Shown piece after piece: positions 20,931 to 32,929 of a stretch of DNA of 64,000 nucleotides; within the stretch, counting starts at the first letter, position 1; each line of letters starts with the position of its first letter. The stretch covers positions 72,223,235 to 72,287,234 of the forward strand of contig OY829326.1 in the NCBI GenBank assembly GCA_963691655.1, in the 5' to 3' direction. Made by a program: the position numbers and the translations under genes. Below the pieces are notes generated by a model. The model made no database searches and was not told the DNA's origin. It was given only the letters and a program-made list of their open reading frames with translations. This DNA is from Toxonevra muliebris (lineage: Eukaryota > Arthropoda > Insecta > Diptera > Pallopteridae).

Positions 20931-23500
20931 GACATGAACTAAAGACATGGCTTTAAAAACTATTCCTATTTCATTCGACGAAAGTAATCACTTACGAACT
21001 AGTCACTAATTCTCGCTCTTATTCACGCACGAAAATGTTATGCCATTAAAATCATTCAGAGGCAAAGTAGAATCCCACCATCAGGCAATAGAACGTCATA
21101 TCTAAATTGTCACCTAAGCAATAGAGGGTACGACATTACCGAGACGAGCAAGTGTCCTATCGACGGTATCGAAAACGGCGGAAAACAGAAACAAAGTCTG
21201 ATTTTCTTTGGTTTTTGTATTATTTCTTGTGACGAAAAACACATAAAAGCACAGAGCAAGAGCGAAATTATGTTCACAATTAAAAAAAAATGTCATTTAT
21301 TAGGAGTTTGTTTTATTTGTCTGTTAGAAAAATGATTAATATTTCTTGAATATTTCTCCACTTCCTTCCACTCTTAAAAAAAAAAAAACATATTGTATTG
21401 AAGATTAATCAATATTATTCAAGACACAATCCATAATCATAAACACAAACCACAAACTAAGTCAAGGACTACAACAAGAACGCAAAAATTTTAAATAACT
21501 TCAACTAGCATAGGTGCATACATTTATTTATCTAAGTAACTAGCTCAAGGATAAAACGATCAATCTCTGTGTATGAGTGTCTGTGTGTGTATATTTGATA
21601 AAACTAACTGTAAATGTCAACTATATTGAGCTTATCTACGTACGTGGAGTGGAAATGTATTACCGTTAAAAATCAATAAATTCCATAGAAAACAACAACA
21701 ACGACCAGTGACGACAAGTCACATTAAAAATCCAAAATTATTTGTTTACATTTATGTGTTTACCTTTTTATTTTAGTTTTGTTGTTTGGCTACGCATGCG
21801 CGTCAGCAGCCAATGAAATTAAAGCATTTTGGCGCGAAAATTTTGAAAAATGAAACTACAACAGAAATAGAGAAATAATTACCTCTAAAATATTTTAGCA
21901 TAAAATCGGGCAAATCCGAAAATTACAACAATTTTATTAAATTAAATATAGTAAATTACTTTTAATTATTTTTATGTCGTTTTTTTTTTTTTCTACATTT
22001 CGACGAATTCAACCAACAATTTAATTAAAAGTCTTGAGTTTGCGTTGTTGGAGCTTAAGCGCGCATACACGTTTGTTGTGACTTGTGTGTGCGCGCACGC
22101 CAGTATTAAAGTCAAGTTACACGAAGAGTATCATTGGTACTAGTTCTACGTAACAAGAAGAACCAGTTTGTCGTCATCATCAACAGAAACATCGTCATTA
22201 TTATGATCATCATCGTCTGCATTATCATCATCATGGTAGTTTGTAGTAAAGTTGTAAACAAGCTGGCCATGTGCAAATTACGAAATTATAATATGCACAC
22301 TGAGCTGAAGCTTATTACATGGCAGCAAACAGCAAAACCTGCGAGAGTTTTGCGCGCCAAAATTTGCAAAAAGCAAGCTGCAGTTAGTAACTACACCTAC
22401 TACTAAAGCGTATAGGAAAAAAATAATTTAAGCAGGTGATAAGCGATAAACGCTAAGCTCCTACCATCAGCTAACAGGTTCTCTTCACCAGCCACAATAA
22501 TCACATTGCAGCAAGTGGAGGTGGATGGTGATTATAGGTTGTTTTTTTTATCTATCTTTTACTTAACTCTTTTTTCGTGCTATTAAGACATGCAGAGTAG
22601 CGGCCGCGGCAGGTTTCTGTGGCGTATGAGCAACCACAACATTTTATTGCGTTGTTAGCGCTTTACTAGTGTATAACTGTTAACGTTAATGTTATTGCCG
22701 CCGCTTGCACTTCCTACGTAAAAAGAAATAAGTTAAACGAGAGACACAAGCTAAGAATTAACTCCACAACACGCAGATTTATTATCTAAAAAAAAATAAA
22801 ATAAAAACAGTTCAATTCAAAACAAAACGAACAAAATTTTAAAGCAACGACCACTTGTTGCCAATTTAATGCGAAAGTTGTTGCCCTTGTGTATGCCTCA
22901 AGTTGTTGCAGTTGCCTATGCAGCAATATATAATACTGTCCAGCAATAACAGCACAGCAGCAGCATGACTAGCAATTGCAGGCACAGCAGTAGAGAAAAA
23001 CAGCTACTTACAAAATTTAAATTTTTTTTTTTTGCCAATATTGAAAATGCATTTCAACGTGATTTTACTCATGTCACGCATGTCGCATTTGCCGCAACTC
23101 ACTGGCTGCTAGACTGCCTGGTTTGCCGTAATACCACATCATTGTTTTGCATTGCACATGTGCAACAGCAGCAGCAGCAACAGTTGGGGGCAAATCGAAT
23201 TATTGACATTTGTGACTTTTTTATGTGACGACTACCGTGGTTAAATGTCAGTTGGCTTTGTGCCTAATGATTTTTCGTTTAAAGCTAAATTCTAATTATT
23301 TTCTCTTCTATACCTGTAATTTTCATGTTTTATTGCTGATTTTGTTTCATAAGGAACTAAGAGGTTATAACTTAGTTCTCGCGCTAACTTGCTGACTTTT
23401 AAGAATCGAAATCCTTTTGAAACAAGATGAAACGCTAAGCTTAAAATACCTTTTTGCATTCAACTGTAGTTAAACGTGGTTATTATTAAATTTGGATGTC
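20931..23500. other. Unique island, possible regulatory DNA
   Basis: No gene or element is seen. 21770-22120 has GC-richer words (CGCATGCGCGTCAGCAGCC, TTTTGGCGCGAAAATTTTG, GTGTGCGCGCACGC), 22170-22235 holds ATCATC-type repeats, and 22930-23190 is CAG/CAA-rich. Open frames at 22134-22406 and 22965-23228 consist largely of translated microsatellite and have no motifs. The density of non-TE sequence suggests constraint from a nearby or surrounding gene. Confidence 0.4.
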
Positions 23501-23504
23501 TTCA

Positions 23505-24240
23505 AAACCCAGACCTAGACTAAAAACTAATACAAACATTTTATCAATATTCACACCAAAAATAACAGGACAAAAATTAAGAAATAACTGTAACGAAACT
23601 GAGACCAAAATTCAAACTAAAATTGGATAGAAATTTAGGCGAAAATTTCGCCCAAAGTTCAAACTAAAACTCAAACACTTTCTCAGATCGAAGTTCAAAC
23701 CAAGAAAAGGACCAAATTCAGATCGAAAATCTAGATCAAAATGAGACCAAATTCAGACCAAAACCTTGATTAACTCATTATTGCCCAGCCAGTATGTTCA
23801 CTTACCAGCAGTTTTTTCAAGCATATAACTTCATATATGTGACCTATGACTTGTCTGACGTATTTATATTGTTAAATGATCTATTTTGAGAAAACGATTT
23901 GAAAGAAATTTTGATTTCCTTTGAGAAAAAATTTTGATGAAACAATGTGATACATCTCTATATTTTCAATCATTTTTGGTCGAAACGAAAACCAGGAAAA
24001 AAATGGTAAGTGAGTTTCCTATCTCATAACTTCAGAACCAAGCACTCCATTTTTATGAAAATTTAAATATATCTTAATTTTACCAAAAAAAAAGAAGATA
24101 TACATTTTAAATTTCAACGAGATCCGTACACGCGTTCGGGTACCGAGCAACAATCGGTTAAAAAAAATGTTCAGACCACAAATCGGACCGAAATTCCAGC
24201 AAAAATCTACCGAAATGAGGCCAAAACCAGTTAAAAATTT
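23505..24240 (-). repeat. TTTTGGTCTGAA satellite, array B (inverse orientation), interrupted
   Basis: The plus strand shows the complement, words such as AAATTCAGACCAAAA and AACTCAAAC. The array runs 23505-23769 and resumes 24162-24240. The gap is exactly filled by a TTAA-flanked element. The array ends at the 3' edge of the LINE fragment at 24247. Confidence 0.8.
23774..24157. mobile_element. piggyBac-type MITE, complete, inside satellite array B
   Basis: TTAA stands at 23770-23773 and 24158-24161. The ends CTCATTATTGCCCAG and the reverse complement CCGATTGTTGCTCGG match at most positions. The satellite continues on both sides, so the 384-bp insertion is clean. Interior inverted words (GTTCACTTACCAGC and ATGGTAAGTGAG) lie subterminally. 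No transposase is encoded. Related ends are at 17097-17113 and 45834-45851. Confidence 0.82.
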
Positions 24241-24246
24241 AACTAT

Positions 24247-24935
24247 TTAGCCACTGGCATCATTAGTTTCATAGATTGGAGCCCAGTTCAAATTATTACA
24301 ATCACTTAAGAGCGAATCTAAATTGATTGAGGAATAACTGTAGTGAAGCTGAGAAGTATTCTTTGAACACAAAGGGAAGACATTTAGGGTTAATAAAATC
24401 AAATCATGGTGAGCAAAGGCTGGTGCCACAAGCTGATCATAAAGCATTATGAGGTCAGGATCTGAGACTAAGAATAAATCAAGTAGAGATGGTGTTTTAT
24501 TGAGCATAAAATGAGTAGGCTGATTATAGTTCGCAAGCTTTAAATGAAATGATTCAACCATTACCATAAAGTTCTTATGTTTGCAGTCAAGAATGTTAAT
24601 ATTAAAGTCTCCACAAATTACCAATTCCGTCCTCTAGTACGTCATGTATTAAGGTGTAGTTTGCTACGTTGGGGGCCATATACACCCAGCCAATTAGGAT
24701 TTTTCCACAGGGAAGCGCTACATCAACAAAAAAAATATTCAATACGATCATTCGGATGAGATTTTTTTACGGCCTGGAATTTATAACAATTTTTTAATAT
24801 AAATGCACACACCTCCTCCTATTTTATTGTATCTGTCTGCACGCATCATTTTATAGTTATTTAGACTAAAAAGGCTAGAACACAACTACGGCTTTAATCA
24901 CGTCTCAGAAATGGATATCATATCGATCATACTTT
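24247..24935 (-). pseudogene. CR1/L2-like LINE ORF2: apurinic-type endonuclease domain
   Basis: Read from about 24915 down: ISISET, then (after a stop in place of Trp) LKPWLCSSL, MMRADRYNKIGGGVCIYIKK, and, from 24624, MVICGDFNINILDCKH. The GDFNIN block with its Asp/Asn pair and the SETxL and R-DR---GGGV-IY blocks are the signature of the APE-like endonuclease that nicks target DNA for LINEs. Later come NYNQPTHFMLNKTPSLLDLF and AFAHHDLILLTLN, the SDH-like end of the domain (here HHD). Stops and frame changes lie between 24640 and 24800. The RT half is missing; satellite begins at the break. Confidence 0.85.
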
Positions 24936-24937
24936 CA

Positions 24938-25756
24938 TCAAATAGAAGGCGTAAGTCGTTGGAATTGAGCAACGATGGCGTTTAGAGTTTTTTCATCCTC
25001 AATTCTCTTATGTTTTTCCCTTTCCTGCATTCTTTTACCATGACTGTTCCGTTTTTTGTGAAGACCGAGAATTGCTGCTGGTGGCGTTTCATTCTGACAG
25101 CCTTCTGAAGAAGAGATCGATTCCTGATGGTTAGGCACTCGTTCATGAAGATTAATTTATTGGACTCTAAACCAATATCAAGAAGAGAGAGCTGCTTCCT
25201 TCCTTTTCGACGATGCTCCGCCAGTGCGGGATAAGAATTTCAAGATAATGGGCGGATCATTTACTGCATTACGACGAAAAACACGAACAATTGCTTTCAA
25301 CGCGGGTGGTTTGCAGTCAATGGTGTGGCACAAGTGGTTAAAAATAGTCTTCAAATTCTCGTCAGGTAACTGTGAGATTTCGGAGAGAATAGTGTCTGTA
25401 GCAATATCTTTCATCTCCAGAGTGTCACATCTTCTTTTCGGAAGGTCTAGATCGTTGGTAGTGACACTGGAATGGAGCGCGTCAAGTCTATTTGTCAATT
25501 AAGCAAGTGAGTGTGATTTTATGCATGAATTCGGTGTAGAAAACCGTTTCATTATAGCTTCGGTATGCTTGTTTAGATGCACTTCCTGTTCAAATGTCGT
25601 CAGGTCTGTTGACGGTCTTGAAGTAACATTCTTAGGAATTAGGTTGTCCGTTGATGGTGGGGAAGCGACGCTCTTTGGTGTAAGAGAACCAAAGTGCGTG
25701 GGAACGGCTGTGGCTGCACTTTTTTGATTTTTAGAGCGTGTATTATTTGCATTCAT
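24938..25756 (-). pseudogene. CR1/L2-like LINE ORF1 relic
   Basis: Just upstream of the endonuclease part on the same strand, three open pieces read MNANNTRSKNQKSA to 25499, MTNRLDALHSSVTT (25498-25178) and, near 25150, ESNKLIFMNECLTIRNRSL leading to RHQQQFSVFTKNGTVMVKEC. Within the second, KAIVRVFRRNAVNDPPIILKF matches the core of LINE ORF1 proteins, which bind the element RNA (V-RxG------RPI-VKF), and the third fits its C-terminal domain (L-IN--LT--N--L...S-WT--G-V). Position before the endonuclease and order agree with a LINE 5' half. Two stops interrupt it. ORF1 sequences vary greatly, so clade is uncertain. Confidence 0.72.
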
Positions 25757-26200
25757 GTCGAAATGGCAATAAAAATGTAAGTAAACTATTCTTTATCACT
25801 GGTGTTTTGAAATATTTGTCAGTTAAAACTAATGACGCTGACGTCAGAATAGTGTTGAGACGGCTTAAATTTGCGCTTCTTTATCGACACTTCTTTATCG
25901 GCACTTTTTTGGTTCAACTGCAAAATGCTGTTGTTTATTTCAGCAGCAGTCACGTTCGGGTTTGAGTGGAAATTAATTAAATTGTAATTATTTAGAACAA
26001 ATTTATATGCGAATAAAAAGATTATGTTTATCGCTAAATTATGCACAAATGCGTGGATAATTTGCTGTACTCGAAAGTACGTTGTTGCCGGTGATCAGAT
26101 GGCCGTGAAGGACGTTACACTTCGCACGGGAGGCGCAATTACGCTGTTAAATCGCAGTCAAGTAGGAGCTCCGCTTGTATGATTGCTTAACTGTTTACAC
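25757..26200 (-). other. Probable 5' UTR of the 24.2-25.8 kb LINE or flank
   Basis: The stretch upstream of ORF1 on the minus strand has no domain. A GC-richer block at 26075-26175 could be the LINE's 5' internal promoter, but no start point or target duplication is visible. Confidence 0.3.
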
Positions 26201-26240
26201 TTTTTTTTTTTTGGCACGACAAAAGAAAATAAAACGACAT

Positions 26241-26733
26241 TAGCTTGCATAGAAATTTTGGAGTAGGTACCATCATGGTCTGGGGTGGATTCAGTTATGA
26301 AAGGAAAACTCCAATAAGCTTCGTAAGTAATAAAGTAAATGCTAATAGTTACATAGAGCGTTTAGAAGAAGTTCTCATCACATTTTTGGATGAAATTAAT
26401 GAGCCAAACGCTATTTTTCAGCAAGATAATGTTCTTATCAATAGAGCTAAAGTTGTGACAGAGTGGTTCAACGCAAAAAAAAAAAAAAATAAATCTTTTG
26501 CGATGAGCTGCGTTAAGTCCAAATTTAAATCCCATCGAAAACCTCTGGGGGATTATGGCAAATCGAATTTATGCTAAAAGGTGACAGTACTCGCGTCTCA
26601 GGAATCTTCGAGCAGCTATAAATCAAACTTGGAGCAAAATACCCACTTCTGAGCATAGAAATTTAATCATGTCAATGCCTCAACGTTTGAAAGAAGTAAT
26701 AAAAGTGTCTGGTGCTCATACTCATTACTAAAA
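26241..26733 (+). pseudogene. Tc1-like transposase, C-terminal part
   Basis: The translation begins NFGVGTIMVWGGFSYERKTP (the GGGSxMVWGxFS block after the first catalytic Asp), continues EPNAIFQQDNVLINRAKVV with the second Asp in QQDN, and then meets an A-run (26475-26488) after WFNAKK that shifts the frame. In the next frame SPNLNPIENLWGIMANRIYA gives the SPDLNPIENLWG block with the third residue, Glu, kept. The end reads SMPQRLKEVIKVSGAHTHY to the stop at about 26731. The N-terminal half with the DNA-binding domain is gone. Structure and motifs fit Tc1 (DD34E). Confidence 0.87.
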
Positions 26734-26764
26734 AAAAACGATCATTCTTAAAGATGCAGTTATA

Positions 26765-27451
26765 TGAGGCATTCTTTTACAAATCGAACACTTTTATTGG
26801 TCAATATTTTTGATTTGCTTCAACGCGTTTCCTATACAAAATAAGCGAGATTTTTTAATTAATAATAGCCGAATGTTATATTTTCATTGTATTTACTTCT
26901 TAGCCTCCGCAACTTAGTGATGCGTAGTGATTGAATGTATTCTGAAATCGATCAATGCCACGTTACGCGTCGCGAAGCGCATTCTTCCGTCGTAATTAAT
27001 TAATTTTATATTGCCAATATGAATCTACCACTCTGAAAAAATATGTTTTCTATAGGAAATTTTCCGAGGAATACGATAGTATTTTTTTTAATTTTTTATT
27101 CCATCGCGAACAAATTGTAAACAGAATTTCAATTATTTAATTGTTAATAACAAATATTTTTCTGAAATAATTTTTACAACTAATGATACACAAATATAGA
27201 GATTTTCAATACGTTTAAAGTAGTTGTTCATTTTACTCAATGCGATGAACAGAAGTGGAGTTATCGCGATTTGAAAAAGGCAGTAATCGGTAAATCACGT
27301 AAACTTTACCTCTCTATATATTTTCGAAAATAGTGATAGAAAAAAAAAAAAATGGCGGACTACAAGTCCGCTTATTTTGTATAAGAAACGCGTTGAAGCA
27401 AATCAAAAATGTTGGTCAATAAAATTGTTCGATTTGTAAAAGAATTCATCA
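26765..27451. mobile_element. TA-flanked MITE with 83-bp inverted repeats
   Basis: The arms 26765-26847 and 27369-27451 are inverted copies with about seven differences in 83 bases; they share TCTTTTACAAATCGAACA and GATTTGCTTCAACGCGTTTC. TA occurs at 26763-26764 and 27452-27453. The 520-bp centre is AT-rich and noncoding. Long arms of this kind suit a Tc1/mariner-mobilised MITE. It lies about 30 bases after the Tc1 relic, so an alternative is that the left arm is that relic's own terminus. Confidence 0.82.
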
Positions 27452-27453
27452 TA

Positions 27454-29390
27454 TGTAAAATGAATAAAACTTTTTGTTTCTCTATGTATTTTTACTTAAA
27501 ATTACTTAAACAAACAAAACAGAAATAAAAAGTTACAAGAAAAATAGAAATAGTAATAAACTTGCAACTTTTCGTGGTGGAAGTATATTTATTACCATGA
27601 GTGTTAAATTTGAGTCTTGAATAAAAAATGGTGAACTATTTTTTTTAATATTTCTTTAATTAGATAAAAAAAACCAAGAATTAAGGACGCCAGCCACTTT
27701 CAGCATACCAAAATTTAGTTTTCATTCTGGATAAATGATTGTTATGTTATCTTTGATTTTAATGAAATTTCTTCTTTTTTATCATGTAAAAAATAATCAA
27801 TACTTCACAAGCAATTAACTTTGTATGTAAAGAAAAAAAAAAACGGCTAATTATTGCCTATTATCCTTGATCTTTAATGCTTCATTAACTTCATGATCCA
27901 GAACCACTTAAGCTTATTTAATATAATTAACAGAACTGACAATATTAAAGGGATTAAAGATAAACTCGTTCGTTCAATAATAGTAAATTGCATGTGTGTG
28001 TGTTGTGTGTGTGTTTCTGTATTTACGCAGCAATCCATACATTAATTCATACAGCAAAAGAAGACAGAAACAAGTCCTCACTCATTCCTGCAGTTGCTGC
28101 TACAAAAGATTAACAATCAATTAAAATTGACATTGCTGCAAAAACAAAAAAAAAAAGAACAATAAAACGAAAAACAAACAAGTGCTTCATCTAAAATATA
28201 TAAATATATACAAGTTCAAATAGCAAGCAGCATACACGATCCACTTTTTTTATATGAAGACAGGCAGGCAGTCAAAGCCAAAAGATCAACAAAGCAGCAT
28301 TCAGTAGATAAACCACCACACCACGCACAGCTTTTTTTTTTTACAGATTCGATCCTCAAGGCACACACGCATTTAAGATATAACATATATACGTTACTCA
28401 TGTTCCTCTATAGCCAGCTCTATACATAATAATTATAGCTTCGTAGTACAACGAATTATGCCAATTAATAGCAATAACTTTGCAAATTAGATAATTTACT
28501 TCACTAAAAAAAAAAGTATATATGTATAAGTACAATAGCGATCATGTGTGCATACAAGAGTTAATAGTTTCTTCTGTTCTCGTATCTGTTAATATGATTG
28601 CCAACATTAAAAACTAATTCAAAGCAAAAAATACTTACCCATACATACTTACGAATATAGATAGAAATAGCTACGCCCGTGCCGCAACTCAGCGATTAGT
28701 GAGCACGCGATCGCCATCGATCGAGATTAACGTCCATTCGCCTCGCATAGTTACATAGAAAAGAGAAGAGAAAAGAAAAAAAAACTTGATGTAGTTGGTT
28801 CAATTCCTGATTTTCATTTTTATTTTTTTTTTTTTTAGTTTACTAACTACTAACTTCTATTTCAAAATTTATGTGGTTTATGTGTGTGTAGAAGTAGAAA
28901 ACAGCTTCTCTTCTTCTTCTTCTGTATTGTCATTTTTTGGTACAGTTTTCCCGCTCAAAATAAAAGTCACTTACACTTACACACACTCATGCAGACATAC
29001 ACCCATACAGTTTTTTAACCAAAGAATACAGCTTTATTTACTATTTTGCTATACGTAGCTTTACCCGATCACTCGATCGCATATGGTTTACTATGGTCCC
29101 TGAGGCGCATGATTGCATCCCCAATGCAAGTATCTATGTACATTTTTTATTTCTAGTTTTTTTTTTTTTCATCATCATCAACATCTTCTGGCAAAAGAAA
29201 GCAAAACGCCTATCTGTATGTATGTATGTATGTGTGTATTTAGATTCTGCAAATAAATTGTTGTATCGAAAAAAAAAAAAAAAAAATTATATGTTCAGCA
29301 CATGAACTTCTTCTTTTTATTCGTCTTCTTTTATTTTCTATTTTCTTTTTCACTTTTTACGTTTCTAAAAATACAAAATCTATTACTGAC
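27454..29390. other. Unique island with simple repeats
   Basis: No gene or element is recognised. It contains TG tracts (27992-28015), A- and T-runs, a GC-richer block at 28676-28750 with CGATCGCCATCGATCGAG, TTC repeats at 28906-28921 and a TATG microsatellite at 29215-29239. The texture is that of fly intronic or regulatory DNA. Confidence 0.4.
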
Positions 29391-29399
29391 AGCTGTTGC

Positions 29400-29822
29400 A
29401 TAAAAGAAGGAGCGTTTTTCGGTTGAGATCTGGCAGCAAGATGGTGTTTGCAAAACAAGGGCGAACGATGAACGATGAGAGCAGTGACCGAAAAACGAAC
29501 AGGCACGAGAACGTAATTTTCCAACATGGCAAAACTTTGCCGCCTCATGTTGCTAGACCGGTTAAAAACTATTTGGAATATAATGGATAGGAAGTTTTGC
29601 CTCACTCACCGTATTCACCAGACCTCAGCCCCGTCTGACTTTCACTCTTTCGATCCATGCAGAATATCCTTACTGAAATACGCTTTACTTCAGTTAAAAA
29701 TATCAAAAATTGGATTGATTCATAGCCTCAGAAGATGAACGATTTTTCGGCAAGGAATCCATAAATTACCTAAAATTTGGCAAAATGTCATAGCTTCCGA
29801 TGGACACTACTTCGAATAATTT
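29400..29822 (+). pseudogene. mariner transposase relic, C-terminal part
   Basis: NVIFQHGKTLPPHVARPVKN corresponds to the mariner block around the second Asp (V-LLHDNARPHVA), here with HG in place of HD. After a stop at 29588, EVLPHSPYSPDLSP is the block before the third Asp, followed by a stop where SDFHLF is expected, LFRSMQN, RFTSVKNIKNWIDS and, near the end, DGHYFE before the stop near 29820. The order is that of mariner with D34D-type spacing. Both catalytic Asp visible in this part are lost or disrupted. The N-terminal half is missing. Confidence 0.8.
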
Positions 29823-29829
29823 ATTCATT

Positions 29830-30230
29830 CCATTTGTTATTGAAATAAAGCTATTTTTTATATATTTATTAAATTTATTTAAATACAAAATTGTTATGCT
29901 CCTATTGAAAAACGCTTTACTGTTAAGTTTTTGATTCGATCTTTGAAATCGCTGGAATTTTTCAAAATTTCAACCTAAAAATATTTAGAAGCCAATTTTG
30001 CTAATTTTCTAATTAACAAATCGTTAAAATCCAGAAAATTTTCTTACACTGAAATTTGCCTTTTGAACAATTGTAGCTCAGTATTTATCCAATCTTTAAA
30101 ATCGTTACAATATTGAAAAACTCTAAGTGGTTGTTCGATCCACGAACCCAATTAGATCTTACATCCCGTTTTAAAGCCACATCCTCAGTTATTTTTAAGT
30201 AGATTCAAGCGATTGCTCACAGCCATTTTG
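29830..30230. other. AT-rich sequence, nothing recognised
   Basis: No open frame with motifs, no repeats with partners in the window. Confidence 0.3.
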
Positions 30231-30239
30231 TTTGGTTCA

Positions 30240-30960
30240 AGTTAGTTTTAACTAGCTCTCCGAGGATGTGGTAGAGTGGTTTACCCAGGGTTCTAGACCA
30301 TTGCTTCCATACGGTTGGGCATTCACACAGGAAGTGAACTATCGTTTGCTTTCTTTCTCATGCAACATGCAGCTCCGGCAAAAAGTGTAGTAAGGGATGC
30401 TCATTCTGGCTGATTGTACTCCAATGTGCCAGAAACCTGTGATGGCTGCCGTGACACATCCCCTCGCTTTTTGTTGATGATTTCTGCATTTCGTTAGTCG
30501 ATTCCATTTACAATTAACGTTTTAGAGGTGTTTTGATACAATTTCGCTCTTGACTGTACTTAGTGGTAATTCAGTTTCGTGTTCATTCAGTGAAGATCCT
30601 TTTCACGTCAACCTGTCAAGCATTTTTCTCTTGATATTCGATGTCCCAGGCCCAGATCAAGGTAACGCCATAATGTTATATAATTTTATTGCTTTGAGAC
30701 TTTCTCTGCACTGGTTTACAAGATTTGTGGTTGTCCGACAGGATAGCAAACTGGCTTTAAAGGTATGCTCTGCTTCCAGGCACTACAAGCCTCCCTTATA
30801 GGAAACTTCCGCCTAGAACACGATAGCTGAGTTGGGAAGGTGAACAGATCTTTTACTATCCAATTTCTCTGAGAAGACACCTGCTCTGATCCCACAGCCT
30901 ATTTTTTAGCCATTCGAAAAAACTTTGGTACAGAAGTTGTTAAATATCATACAATTGCTC
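30240..30960 (-). pseudogene. I-group LINE: RNase H and C-terminal zinc-knuckle relic
   Basis: Read from 30930 down: GCGIRAGVFSEKLDSKRSVH, LPNSAIVF-stop-AEV (normally LP---VFQAE), which carries the RNase H Glu; then an ITLWRYLDLGLGH piece matching the V-WVPGH block. Nearer 30300, QTIVHFLCECPTVWKQW is the C-terminal HFLC-CP motif seen after the RT in I-like and related LINEs. RNase H removes the RNA strand during element copying and is found in I, Loa, R1-related and Outcast groups but not jockey. Several stops and frameshifts show it is dead. RT is not preserved upstream. Confidence 0.72.
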
Positions 30961-32480
30961 CATTTCTTCCGATTTTATTACTAATTTCATAATAAAGTTT
31001 TATTAATCATTGTTCAAAAAGGAGTTTTTTCTTGAAATAGGCAAAAAGGCTCACAAAATTAATACATTCCAAAATCATATTCTATGGAAGATTTTACCAT
31101 AAAGTTGTTTAACCACCTCGATACTGAAAAAGCATTTTATGAACTTCAATTCCTTTGCGACAACTCAAATCTTATCAGATTTTTGTGAAACTTAGGGGTA
31201 TTAATTTGTTTGGCCATTGTCTTCTTTCTAGAGGGTGCGTTCAATTTAGTTTTCGATTTCAGTTTCACTCATACAATGAGGAGCCACGCTATTGCTATAC
31301 CCTAGCCTCTAGAGCTCAGAGTTTGATTCCCAGGTTAAATATTTTTCATTCCAGATTGAACGTAGCAAAAAAAAAAACCAAATCTCGGCCTGATCATTTT
31401 AGATTTGCTTCAAACTTTGTCCATGGTTTTATTGTAGACCAAACCCAACAAAAAGGTACACAAAAAAATTCCGATACGGTTTTCACCGGAGTTGCCAGAG
31501 CGAACCAAATCTCCGAAATTGACTGTATCGAATCACAGAATCGTCTATAACTCAGTCATTATACTACCGACATGCATGTATAAGATACTGTTGGAAAGGT
31601 AATAAGACGGGCTACAAAATATATTATAATTTAATTTTGTTAATTTTTAAAATTAATTCATTAAAATTTAATTTGCAAAATTCGTGTCATAGTCCCGAAA
31701 ATTAAAATTTTGTGTTCCTTTAAGAAGATTAAATTAAATTTTTTTGGCTTTTTATTCGAGGTGGTGACTCAAATAGTTCAAGAGATATGAGTATTTTAAT
31801 ATTTTAACACTGCATAAAACTTGAAATGAATATCGTTTTTTAGAAAATGCCCCAAATTTTATTTGTCGATTCGGCACCATTGCTTTATTTTAATGATTCT
31901 AAATCAAGTTTAATTTTGAAGGCCTGTACAATTTGAAGAATCTAGTCAGTGAAAAAATTCACATAATGGTTGGGGTTTTGATATTTTGCAAATTTCTCAT
32001 ATTTTTCTACTAACTACCGTCTTTAGTTGAACTTACGTGACAATCTTTCAAGGGTTTTTTCCGTAGAGCCAACGAAACAATAATTGAACTCACGGCGAAA
32101 CAGAAAAAATGTAGATGAACAATGTAAAGTGGGGCATAATAAAAAGAAGAACAACCCACAAAGCTACCAAACAATAATCCAGAGACCAGAAACAAAAAGC
32201 TGCTCAGGCATAAAATAAGTTGGACTAAGGTGTGCAGAAATCTTCTCGAAGAGGCGAGCTTGCAATGTACAAGGAGCTTACCGACAAAGCTCAATAAGCC
32301 GCTGAAATGTGGAATCTTCGCACAATGGCACAAAAAAACTTTCAGCAAGATCGCTATTACTACAAAACGGTAAATTATTATTTAAAACGGAAAAGCAATT
32401 AGAACGTTAGAAAGAATACTGTTTTGACCATCGATAGTTCTATATTAACCAGCACTATTCATCGACTCCAGCTCTATAAC
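30961..32480. other. Mostly unrecognised AT-rich sequence; possible SINE trace
   Basis: Near 31305-31375 a box-B-like AGTTTGATTCCC is followed 40 bases later by an A-run (31368-31380), a possible small SINE copy, but no box A or target duplication is visible. The open frames 31155-31550 and 32010-32348 have no recognisable motif. Nothing else is supported. Confidence 0.25.
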
Positions 32481-32494
32481 GGCTAAGGTGAATG

Positions 32495-32880
32495 AATCGC
32501 GAAAAAATTTCCTCTGATCTTCATCGAATACTTGACTGCCTTCGACAACACCAGCCGTTAATAGATCTGGGATGCGCTGATAAAACGCTGGGATAGCTGA
32601 TTAACCCGATCAAAGCCGAATATGGCAGTTTAAGATATCGAGCTCTTAACAACCGCAAACTCTTCGACCAGTTCATGAGTCTAAGTTGCTTAATGTCCCT
32701 TCCAATTGTTCTGGACGTTTGTTTTTTCCAGTACATTAAACCAGATCAGACGGTGTATTTGATGAAACTTAAATGAGGACCTTGTAGACTTTCACTACGC
32801 AGACGGCATTTGCCTGCTGTTTATCAATCCATTTAACATGCCGTCCAAATTCAGGCAATCTTCATTATACTATGTGTAAT
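32495..32880 (+). pseudogene. Non-LTR reverse transcriptase relic (RT blocks 3-5)
   Basis: In the plus strand, FIEYLTAFDNTSR matches the (V)DF--AFDS--R block with the first Asp; LINPIKAEYGSLRYRALNNR corresponds to I---Y----C-V; and DFHYADGICLLFIN carries the catalytic YADD as YADG, followed by MPSKF. These recall the LINE group where the text runs LEDLDFADDICLLSH---M--K. Frame changes lie near 32575 and 32770. The region between, with the RQGC-LSPLLF block, is too diverged to read clearly. Confidence 0.65.
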
Positions 32881-32929
32881 GAGGCATTTTAAAAAGATGG
32901 TAAATACCCAAAAACGGAAAAAAACTTAT

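Noticed and set aside
31155..31550. 131-codon plus-strand open frame
   Set aside because: No motif, crosses an A-run and a SINE-like box; codon content looks random.
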